From positions 1 through 57,040 of the forward strand of contig CALKTH010000088.1 in assembly GCA_937997485.1 (NCBI GenBank): a stretch of 57,040 nt of DNA. Direction: 5' to 3'. The DNA comes from an uncultured Acidimicrobiales bacterium (GTDB lineage Bacteria; Actinomycetota; Acidimicrobiia; Acidimicrobiales; SZUA-35). The translations under genes and the position numbers were made by a program. Under the pieces are notes generated by a model. That model had not been told where the DNA came from and ran no database searches. It worked only from the letters and a program-made list of their open reading frames with translations. This document shows, one piece after another, positions 7,557 through 15,074 of the stretch. The stretch's first letter is position 1. Each line of letters opens with the position of its first letter.

Positions 7557-9379
7557 GCGTCGACGCCGTTTGCCGCAAGTGCGGCCACCGGAATGCCGGG
7601 ACCCCGACGTTCTGCGCATCGTGTGGCGCCTTCCTTGAATGGGACGCGGCGCCGATGCCTCAACCCGTCGCGAGGCCTGCCGAGCCAGCGGTTGCTGAGG
7701 CCGCCCCCGCTCACCCGATCGAGCTCGACCCGACGCCTACGACCTCACCGCAGGTTGTGGAGGCGGCGGCCCAGGTCGGAAGCATCAGGCGTCTCACTGA
7801 GGCCAGCCACCGACCGGATCTCGCAGCTCGGTTGACCGCAGCCCAGGAACGCATCGAGCGCCCGCCAGTGCCCATCGCCGTGGTCGGCCAGTTCAAGGTC
7901 GGCAAGAGCCGCTTCGTCAACGCCGTAGTGAACGTTGACCTCTGTCCGTCACATCCTCTGATCGGATCGGTGGTCCCCACGGCTGTTCGCTATGGCACCC
8001 CGCCCGAAGCGTCCGCCCACCTCACCGATGGCAGTCGGGAGACCATCGATCACACACGTCTCGACGAATGGGTGAGCGAGGACAAGAACCGAGGCAATCG
8101 GCGCCATGTCCGGCAAGTCGAGGCGCTGGTGCCGCGCCGCTACATGGAAACCGGACTGCAGCTCATCGATACGCCGGGATTGGGTGGCCTCGATTCTCCC
8201 GCTGGCCGCCTGCTCGAGCAGACCGTTTCCACTTCGGCCGGTCTGCTCCTGCTCACGTCAGCTCTGCAGGAACTGACCAAGCCGGAGATCGACTTCCTCA
8301 GCCGCATCCGCACGTCGGTGACATCGGTTGCCGTCGTGATCACAAAGATCGATCTCACGGCCAACTGGCGACGCATCGTGCAACTCAACGCCGAGCACCT
8401 TCATCGTGCTGGATTCGACGTCGATATCTTCCCTCTCTCGTCCGCACTGCGGGCTCGCGCCGCTCGGCTCAAGAGCCCGGATGTCAACGACGAGTCAGGC
8501 TTTCCTCCCCTCCTGACGTGGATGCACGAGGTTGTCAATGGGACCGCCGAACACGAGGCCCGTCAGGCCCGCCGGGTGCTGCGCGACGCCACCGCGCAAT
8601 TGCGTTCGGCTGCGTCGATCGCCGAGAAGGTCGCCGCGGCCCCGGAACAGGCAACGGCCGTGCAAGCGCAGCTCGACACGGTGGCCAAGATGTCAGCCGA
8701 GCTCACGGGCGACGACGCCGACTGGCGCAACCGCCTGGACGCCTCGCTCCGACGAGCCCGGTCGCAGGTCGACGGTGCCCTCGATCAGGGTTTGCATACG
8801 GTGGTGATGGAGGCACAAACCGTGCTCGCCACCGTGGAGAGTGGCTTCTGGCCCGAGTTCGAGTCCTGGATTCGGCAGGAGGCGACCAGCGCCTGCATTA
8901 CGGCGCTGGACAGCTATGCCGACCGCCTCGCTGCGATCGAGGTTGAGCTGCGAGATGCCATCAGCGGCGCGGGCACGATCGAGGGTCAGGGTGCTCTGCC
9001 GTCGACGGGCTCGATGAGCGCTCAGCTCATGGTGAGCGACGGTGGCCGGCTGCTGATTGCGCCGCTGGCGGCGAGCACCCCGTCGCCGTCCGGAGGAGAC
9101 CAGCTTGCAAACGAGCGCCGCCTGGCGCTCAACGATGTGCACGATGCGCTCGACATGGTTCGCGACGCGATGGCCGAACTCACCGACGCGGCGGCTGATG
9201 AGGCGCGAGCGATCATCGAATCACAGATCGAAGCACAGGGCGCCGACATCTCTCACGCAGCTGAGGCCACTGCAAACCTCGTGCAAGAAGTGGCCGCACA
9301 GCCGCACGCCGTTGCCCTCTCCTTGGCAGACCTGCGAGCACAACTCGATGGTCTCGACAGCGCGATCGGCGGTGCCTGA
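7553..9379 (+). CDS. Dynamin-like GTPase with N-terminal zinc ribbon
   Basis: A 608-aa protein beginning with a four-Cys zinc ribbon (C7, C10, C21, C24; VCRKCGHRN...TFCASCG), then a Pro-rich linker, then a dynamin/GBP-type GTPase domain: G1 GQFKVGKSRFVNA (about 112-124), G3 DTPGLGG, G4 TKID. The C-terminal half (about 330-608) is helical with heptad-like Ala/Leu/Glu patterns, as in bacterial dynamins that bend membranes. No membrane helix is obvious. GTG 7553 overlaps the Hsp70 stop by four bases, and the next gene starts 1 base after this stop. Paired bacterial dynamins (for example mycobacterial IniA/IniC) often come as two neighbouring genes, as here. Partner and membrane target are unknown. 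Confidence 0.85.
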   Translation: MSVDAVCRKCGHRNAGTPTFCASCGAFLEWDAAPMPQPVARPAEPAVAEAAPAHPIELDPTPTTSPQVVEAAAQVGSIRRLTEASHRPDLAARLTAAQERIERPPVPIAVVGQFKVGKSRFVNAVVNVDLCPSHPLIGSVVPTAVRYGTPPEASAHLTDGSRETIDHTRLDEWVSEDKNRGNRRHVRQVEALVPRRYMETGLQLIDTPGLGGLDSPAGRLLEQTVSTSAGLLLLTSALQELTKPEIDFLSRIRTSVTSVAVVITKIDLTANWRRIVQLNAEHLHRAGFDVDIFPLSSALRARAARLKSPDVNDESGFPPLLTWMHEVVNGTAEHEARQARRVLRDATAQLRSAASIAEKVAAAPEQATAVQAQLDTVAKMSAELTGDDADWRNRLDASLRRARSQVDGALDQGLHTVVMEAQTVLATVESGFWPEFESWIRQEATSACITALDSYADRLAAIEVELRDAISGAGTIEGQGALPSTGSMSAQLMVSDGGRLLIAPLAASTPSPSGGDQLANERRLALNDVHDALDMVRDAMAELTDAAADEARAIIESQIEAQGADISHAAEATANLVQEVAAQPHAVALSLADLRAQLDGLDSAIGGA

Positions 9380-9380
9380 G

Positions 9381-10874
9381 ATGAGCAACCTCATCGATGA
9401 CGTGCGGGGCTTGATGCTCGACGCCCTCACCACCATCGGGCCGAGCGAACGCCCCGCCGTCGAGACCGCGCTGGCTCGCCTGGATGAACCGCTGCGCATC
9501 GCGGTGGCCGGAAAAATCAAGGCGGGCAAGTCCACGCTCCTCAACGCACTCATTGGAGATGAGCTCGCGCCAACAGATGCCGGTGAGTGCACGAAAGTTG
9601 TCACCTGGTACGAGGACGGACATCGCTACGCCGTACACGCCGACCTTCCCACGGGCGAGAAACGCGAGCTTGCCTTCTCTCGAGTCGACGGTGCGGTCCA
9701 GCCCAACCTGGGCCAGCTCCAAGCCGACGACATCGCCCGACTCACAGTGACCTGGCCGGCAGCACCGCTCCGCTCCACCACCCTCATCGATACACCCGGG
9801 ATCGACTCCATCTCGGTCGAAGTCTCCGCTCGCTCCCACACGTTCCTCACCCCGGGGGCCGAGCGGGCCACCGATGCCGACGCCGTGTTGTATCTCGTAC
9901 GCCATCTCCACGCGAACGACGTGCGCTTCCTCGAGTCTTTCCATGACGACGGCGTTTCGCAGGGCACGCCGACGAACGCCATCGGCATTCTCTCTCGCGC
10001 CGACGAGATTGGTGACTGTGAACTGGATGCGCTCCAGGTCGCGGAACAGGCTGCGGCGGAGTACCGGGAAGACCCCAAGCTCCGGGCGTTGTGCCAGACC
10101 GTCGTGCCCGTCGCCGGCCTCCTTGCCCAAGCCGGAGCGACACTCCTACAAAGCCAGTTCGACGACCTCGTTCGCATCACAAACTCGGGTCCGGACCATC
10201 TGGACGAACTCCTCGCCTCGGCGGAGCGGTTCGTCCACTGGCCCTCAGCGGTATCCACCGAGGTGCGTGAACAGCTCATCGATCGCTTCGGGCTTTTTGG
10301 CGTCCGCCTTGCCGTCGAGGCCATCGCGTCCGCCCGCGTGCGTACGGCTACCGAGCTGGCGACGGAGTTCGTCGACGTCAGCGGCATCACGGCACTCCGC
10401 GATCTCCTGGCCCGACGCTTCGGATCTCGGACCCAAGCCCTGAAGGCCCGCTCGGCGCTGGCCGTCCTGCGGCGCAGCCTGGAGCAGCGGCCGGCCGACC
10501 CCGAGCATCAAGCACTGCTGCGCCGGATTGACCATATTCAGTTCCACGCCCACGAGTTCCGGGAGATCGTGCTCCTCTCCCGCCTCCGCTCCGGAGCGGT
10601 GGCCGCCGACGCCTCCAGCCGCCGGCTGCTCACCGCACCAGTCGTGCACGAGATCGAACGCCTGCTTGGCGGCGATGGCACTTCACCTTCCCAACGCCTT
10701 GGCCTGCCCGCCGATGTGGATCCGGCGGAGATCAACCGAGTCGCTCACGACGCCCACCACCGATTGTCAGCGCTGTCGAGTCACCCCCTCATGACAGGCG
10801 ACGCTAGATCCGTGGTCACTGGCACCATTCGCAGCATCGAGGGCATCCTTTCCCCCGAACGTGACCACTCATGA
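9381..10874 (+). CDS. Second dynamin-like GTPase
   Basis: A 497-aa GTPase with G1 VAGKIKAGKSTLLNAL (about 41-56), G2-like Thr in AGECTKVVTWY, G3 LIDTPGID (about 135-142) and G4 LSRAD. The rest (about 290-497) is helical and rich in Leu/Ala/Arg, as in bacterial dynamin-like proteins such as IniA/IniC. No zinc ribbon, unlike its partner. ATG 9381 starts 1 base after the first GTPase stop; the longer open frame from 9057 is a shadow. It overlaps the following gene by four bases. The pair probably forms a hetero-assembly at the membrane, perhaps recruited by the Hsp70-like protein. That is inferred from coupling alone. Confidence 0.87.
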   Translation: MSNLIDDVRGLMLDALTTIGPSERPAVETALARLDEPLRIAVAGKIKAGKSTLLNALIGDELAPTDAGECTKVVTWYEDGHRYAVHADLPTGEKRELAFSRVDGAVQPNLGQLQADDIARLTVTWPAAPLRSTTLIDTPGIDSISVEVSARSHTFLTPGAERATDADAVLYLVRHLHANDVRFLESFHDDGVSQGTPTNAIGILSRADEIGDCELDALQVAEQAAAEYREDPKLRALCQTVVPVAGLLAQAGATLLQSQFDDLVRITNSGPDHLDELLASAERFVHWPSAVSTEVREQLIDRFGLFGVRLAVEAIASARVRTATELATEFVDVSGITALRDLLARRFGSRTQALKARSALAVLRRSLEQRPADPEHQALLRRIDHIQFHAHEFREIVLLSRLRSGAVAADASSRRLLTAPVVHEIERLLGGDGTSPSQRLGLPADVDPAEINRVAHDAHHRLSALSSHPLMTGDARSVVTGTIRSIEGILSPERDHS

Positions 10875-11938
10875 CCGACGACTTCATCGACCCGATCTTC
10901 GAAGACCGCGACGCCTCATTTCCCGCCGCGCCTCATGTTCGACCGGAGCCCGAAGTTCCGGCAGCGCAACCTGTGCAGCCCCAACAACCTGTCGCCCGCC
11001 GACCCGATCAAGTCCCTGGCCCCGACGAGCGGAAGGCACCGACGGCGCTGCAGCCAACGGAACAGGTCGTTCCTCGAGCGGCCGCAACCGCAGCAACCGT
11101 CCGCACTCCCCAACCTGACGACCGAATCTGTTCCTCGTGTCATCTCTCGAACAGCAGCCATCGCAACTTCTGTGAGCGTTGCGGCGCAACCCTCACTGAA
11201 ACTCAGCTGCAAACGGCAGATGCTCCACTCCCTCCAACGTGGTGGCAACGATTCACTCGCTGGCTCAGCAGGCTCGTGGGACGAGGCGGGAAACAACAGG
11301 CCCGCTCGGCCAGCCGAGGCGCCCGCGTCGCGTATCGGCGAGGCCTCTCACTCAAGAACCAGGCGGTTCGGATCCTCGGGCTCCTCGGCATCGTCGGCGG
11401 CGGCCTGTTCGTGGCCGACGTCGGCCCGGCTTCGGACATCCGTGACACCGTCACCAACCGGCTGAACCAGCAGACGGTGGAGCTCCGCGCCAGCAGTATC
11501 AGTGTCGTCCCACCCGATGCCGAGATCCTTCGCTGGTCAGCCGTCGAGATCGCCGATGGACGAGACAACACGGCCTGGGGCGTCGAATGGGGAACGGCCA
11601 CGTCGCCGGCAGCGTCCTGCGAACCCGGCACGAGGGCTCGCGGCCGTCTCCGCCTCACGTTCGACCAAGCCGACGTCTCCCGGATCGACTTCGTTCTGGG
11701 GCTGCCGGAACCGAACTTCGAGAATACGGGCCGCCCGACGCGCATCGGTCTGATCTTCTCCAGCTCGCAGACCTGCCAGATCTTTGCGCTCGAAGATCAG
11801 CACGCCGAGCAGTCCATCGAGTTCGACAAGGTGGCGGCCGAGAGTCTCGAACTCTGGATCCTCGATGCCGTCACCGACGGGGCGGACGATCCCGAGCTCC
11901 TGTTGATCAGCGAGCTGGAAGTCTTCGGCACTCGCTGA
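10871..11938 (+). CDS. Zinc-ribbon membrane protein with discoidin/NADase-type glycan-binding domain
   Basis: A 355-aa protein: a Pro/Gln-rich N-terminus, a zinc ribbon (C87, C90, C101, C104), a basic segment (about 125-160), one membrane helix (about 165-183, VRILGLLGIVGGGLFVADV), then an external beta-sandwich (about 205-355). That sandwich shows the WSAVEIADGRDNTAWGVEW pattern and LRLTF...VSRIDFVLGLPE of discoidin-like NADase-type glycan-binding domains. Topology predicts the ribbon inside and the binding domain outside the membrane. It is coupled (ATGA) to the second dynamin gene, and its zinc ribbon resembles the one on the first dynamin, hinting at a shared partner. It ends the four-gene accessory operon and converges with the Fn3 gene. 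Confidence 0.75.
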   Translation: MTDDFIDPIFEDRDASFPAAPHVRPEPEVPAAQPVQPQQPVARRPDQVPGPDERKAPTALQPTEQVVPRAAATAATVRTPQPDDRICSSCHLSNSSHRNFCERCGATLTETQLQTADAPLPPTWWQRFTRWLSRLVGRGGKQQARSASRGARVAYRRGLSLKNQAVRILGLLGIVGGGLFVADVGPASDIRDTVTNRLNQQTVELRASSISVVPPDAEILRWSAVEIADGRDNTAWGVEWGTATSPAASCEPGTRARGRLRLTFDQADVSRIDFVLGLPEPNFENTGRPTRIGLIFSSSQTCQIFALEDQHAEQSIEFDKVAAESLELWILDAVTDGADDPELLLISELEVFGTR

Positions 11939-11941
11939 CGT

Positions 11942-13618
11942 TCACCAGATCAGGCAGCGGCCTACGCCCTTGCTCTGGCAGTACTCCGTGGCTTCTTCAT
12001 CGGAGGCAAAGCCGGGGACGATGACAGCCCAACCGGCGTCTCCCGGAATCCCCACGGATTGGCTCTCGACAAGAATCGCCGTTGGGTGCCCCTGCTGCTG
12101 GAAGGAAGTTCTCGACGCTTGCGCTTGGTCGTACACCAGCCGGAAGACATCGAGGCCGGGCAATCCCGCTTCCGCCGCTTCTGGGATCGGAGTGGTGTTC
12201 CCCAACTGCACCACCTTGCCGAGGGTCCCGCTGGCAACGGCCTCTGGCGGCTCAGCGATCTCGACACATTGGCGGCTCACACCAGACCCATCAACCGCTG
12301 GGTTGGACAGCACGCCGTTCAGCTCCGAACGGACCTCATAGCAGTAGGTACCGGGGGCCCGGCCCAACTCGATCGACGATCGCCCGGCCGGGACAATCGC
12401 AATCACGGTGTCGTTCTCGGCGACGTGAGTCTGCGCCTGGCCACCGCTCTGATCCGTCCAACCAAGCAGGATTCGCTGGCCCGTACCGTCGTCGCTGATG
12501 TCGGCAGTGACCCCTGATGGGTCTGGAGGGGCGGCGAGCTCACTCGTGTTGAGGCACACGGGGGTCGATGGATCCGAGCGCCCAACAGAGTTGAATGCCA
12601 AGAGAACAAAGCAGTACTCGGTGTTCGCCTGGAGATCGGCGACCTCGTACGTCGAGTCTCCTCGCGGCAAGTCAGAAGCCAGCGTGCGATTGGCGCCATC
12701 GACGACCTCAAGAACATCGAATCCCTGCTCGTCACCGGTCGGCGCCGCCCACGTCAGGCGAATCCGGTCCGGGCCAGTGGGCGAGCCCGCCAAACCCTCC
12801 GGTGGTTTCGGGACGGCTTGCGCGTTGTCCTGCTCGTCTGTCACCTCTGCTGGTCGGAGCGTGGTGAACGCGAAGTAGCCGCCGACCAGGAGTGCGATCA
12901 GCGCCGTCAAGGCGGCGAAGGAGCCACCGATGATCTGCCGCTGGGCAACGGTGCCATCGAGCTCCTCGAAGTGCCCCTCGTGTCGATCGATCCTTCGCTG
13001 CGACACGTCATCCGATGCCCGTTCCTCGATCGCAATCTTGAAAGGGCGAGCCGCAGCCGGGCCGCGGAGATACGGCGATCGAATCTTCGCCTTGACCTTC
13101 GTGACCACAAACCCGTCAACAGGGATCTCGACCTCGTTCTGCTTGAACCGGAAGTCGAGGAGCTCATCCGAGTCGTGACCGCGCAGGCGGAGACTGACCG
13201 GCGTGTTGCCCCGATTCTCGATCTCCACTCGATGTTTGCCGCTCCATCGCCCCTTCGAGTTGCGAGGGAGAATCGTGGATGCGATGTCCACGATGCCGGC
13301 AACATCGATCGCCCCTTCGGCGACCATCGACGACGTCGCATCGACGTCCGAAACAGCTCGGACGCCAAAGGGAACAATCCCGAGCGGTGTGTGGGCGGAC
13401 CGAACCGGCCAGAACACAACCTCGGCCTCCACCTCTTGACCGGGGTACACCGACACGAGCGGAGGCTCAACGCGAGACCAGCTCGCCGCATGCCCCACCA
13501 CATCAACCCGATAAGACTCGACGATCGTCCCCGAGTTGCGGATTCGGATCGGCAGCCGGGTTTCGGTTCCGGGCTGCACCACCAGTTGCGTCGTTTCGAG
13601 CAGGACGTAGGGCGACAT
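11942..13618 (-). CDS. Membrane protein with Ig-like N-terminal domains and fibronectin type III repeats
   Basis: A 558-aa protein. Residues 1-220 form two Ig-like modules (LVVQPGTETRLPIRIRNSGT, VSLRLRGHDSDE) of the kind that bind in COG1470-like proteins. A membrane helix follows at about 228-252 (FAALTALIALLVGGYFAF). Two fibronectin type III domains lie at about 275-460 (RIRLTWAAP, EYCFVLLAFNSVGRSDPS; RILLGWTDQ, YCYEVRSELNG). The C-terminal 70 residues (WAVIVPGFASDEEATEYC) resemble a SPOR-like module. ATG 13618 is chosen; the frame continues to 13705 without similarity. It is the only minus-strand gene within the injection-system block, tail to tail with the zinc-ribbon gene and divergent from the LuxR-type regulator. 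Function unknown. Confidence 0.7.
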   Translation of the reverse strand: MSPYVLLETTQLVVQPGTETRLPIRIRNSGTIVESYRVDVVGHAASWSRVEPPLVSVYPGQEVEAEVVFWPVRSAHTPLGIVPFGVRAVSDVDATSSMVAEGAIDVAGIVDIASTILPRNSKGRWSGKHRVEIENRGNTPVSLRLRGHDSDELLDFRFKQNEVEIPVDGFVVTKVKAKIRSPYLRGPAAARPFKIAIEERASDDVSQRRIDRHEGHFEELDGTVAQRQIIGGSFAALTALIALLVGGYFAFTTLRPAEVTDEQDNAQAVPKPPEGLAGSPTGPDRIRLTWAAPTGDEQGFDVLEVVDGANRTLASDLPRGDSTYEVADLQANTEYCFVLLAFNSVGRSDPSTPVCLNTSELAAPPDPSGVTADISDDGTGQRILLGWTDQSGGQAQTHVAENDTVIAIVPAGRSSIELGRAPGTYCYEVRSELNGVLSNPAVDGSGVSRQCVEIAEPPEAVASGTLGKVVQLGNTTPIPEAAEAGLPGLDVFRLVYDQAQASRTSFQQQGHPTAILVESQSVGIPGDAGWAVIVPGFASDEEATEYCQSKGVGRCLIW

Positions 13619-13764
13619 CGGGGCGAAGACTACTACGTGCGATCTGCCCGTTCGGGCGGCCGAAGAGGCAGCGCGGGGTGCTCGTTGAGCCCAGGTTGAC
13701 CGCACCTTGAGCGCCTCCCCCCATGATCTCCAGCGTCACGCCGCTTGGTCGAGAGGGATCACCA

Positions 13765-14415
13765 ATGACGCCAGTATCAGTCATCGTCAGAGCAACGGAC
13801 CCGGTCTCCGAGGCCGGGCTCACCGCCCAGCTCCGAACCTCCAATGAGCTGCGAGTGCTCGATCTGGAACCGGCGGAGGACAACGGTCTCACCTCCCCCG
13901 ACGGCAGCCCGGTTGTCGCCGTGGTTGGCGCCGACCGGATCGACGCTGACGCCCTCCGTCTCTTGCGACACGTCCATCGCAGTGGAACTCGCCGGGTCCT
14001 GATGGTCCTCGCCCACGTAGACGACACGGCGCTCTCCCAGGTCGTCGAAGCAGGTGCTACCAGTCTGATCCGCCGCTCGGAAGCCACTCCGGCCCAACTC
14101 ATCTCCGCCATTCGAGCCACGAAGCGAGGCGAGAGCTTCATCTCACCGGATCTTCTCGGCCGTCTGGTCGACCAAGTGCGTCACCTTCAACAGCACGTGT
14201 TGAGCCCGAGCGGCATGCACCTGTCGGGATTCAGCGATCGTGAAGTTGACGTGCTGCGGCTCCTCGCCGAGGGCTACACGACCTCCGAAGTAGCGGGAGA
14301 GCTCTCCTACTCCGAGCGCACGATCAAGAGCATCCTCCACGACATCACCACACGCTTCCAGCTCAAAACCCGCTCCCACGCTGTGGCGTACGCCCTGCGC
14401 ATGGGTCTCATCTGA
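13765..14415 (+). CDS. LuxR/NarL-family regulator with pseudo-receiver domain
   Basis: A 216-aa protein with a receiver-like N-terminal domain (about 1-115) and a C-terminal GerE/LuxR helix-turn-helix (about 152-216, FSDREVDVLRLLAEGYTT, then SYSERTIKSILHDI). In place of the phospho-acceptor loop it reads VVAVVGADRID and it lacks the acidic pair expected near the N-terminus, so classic phosphorylation is doubtful. ATG 13765 has GAGAGGG eight bases upstream; ATG 13723 is an alternative. Its TGA overlaps the ATG of the Pvc16-like gene by one base, so it is the first gene of the injection-system operon and a natural candidate regulator of it. Confidence 0.8.
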   Translation: MTPVSVIVRATDPVSEAGLTAQLRTSNELRVLDLEPAEDNGLTSPDGSPVVAVVGADRIDADALRLLRHVHRSGTRRVLMVLAHVDDTALSQVVEAGATSLIRRSEATPAQLISAIRATKRGESFISPDLLGRLVDQVRHLQQHVLSPSGMHLSGFSDREVDVLRLLAEGYTTSEVAGELSYSERTIKSILHDITTRFQLKTRSHAVAYALRMGLI

Positions 14416-15074
14416 TGATCCACGAGGTTGACGCCGCCATCCGTCGGCTGCTCGAAGGGGAAGCACTCCAAGACACGGGGGTCGAGATCAGCTTCGACGC
14501 GCCCACCAGGGAGTGGAGCTCGAAACGAAACTCCCCCACCGTGAACGTGTTCCTCTATGACGTCCGGGAAGACGTGTCCCGGCGAGACGTGATCTTCCAA
14601 GAGGTGCGCGACGACAACGGCCTGGTGATCGAACGCCGCCGACCGCCCCGCCGCTTCCACTTGCGCTACCTCATCACCACCTGGACACAACGCACTGAGG
14701 ACGAGCACCGGCTCCTCTCTGCGCTGCTGGCTGGCCTAGCCAAACACGAAACCATTCCCGATGAATTGCTGGAAGGGACACTGGCTGACCAAACGGTGGG
14801 CACTCTCATCAACGTGGCCCTGCCGGCTCAGGAGGCACGAGGCATCGCTGAGGTCTGGACTGCACTGGGGGGAGAGATGCGCGCCGCATTGGATCTCGAC
14901 GTGATCGCGCCACTCGACACGAACCGGCCCATCGACATCGCCCCGGCAGTCACCGCGCCGCCTCGGCTGGACGTCACCGGGCCCGACGGCATCCGCGAGA
15001 CCCAGGACGGCCGTATGCCCGAGACTGCCTCTGGGCAGAAGGCTGTCGAGGACGCCGTCGGCTCCGACGCATGA
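14415..15074 (+). CDS. Pvc16-family (DUF4255) sheath-terminator/cap protein
   Basis: A 219-aa protein with the DUF4255/Pvc16_N look: IHEVDAAIRRLLEGEAL, VEISFDAPTREWSSKRNSPT, VNVFLYDVREDVSRRD, FHLRYLITTWTQRTEDEHRL and AGLAKHETIP. In eCIS particles (Afp16/Pvc16/Cis16) this protein caps the tube and sheath at the end away from the baseplate. The conserved domain covers about residues 1-180; the tail is variable. It is translationally coupled on both sides: one-base overlap with the LuxR-type gene and four-base overlap with the AAA+ gene. Family identity is strong from motif order and neighbours. Confidence 0.88.
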   Translation: MIHEVDAAIRRLLEGEALQDTGVEISFDAPTREWSSKRNSPTVNVFLYDVREDVSRRDVIFQEVRDDNGLVIERRRPPRRFHLRYLITTWTQRTEDEHRLLSALLAGLAKHETIPDELLEGTLADQTVGTLINVALPAQEARGIAEVWTALGGEMRAALDLDVIAPLDTNRPIDIAPAVTAPPRLDVTGPDGIRETQDGRMPETASGQKAVEDAVGSDA

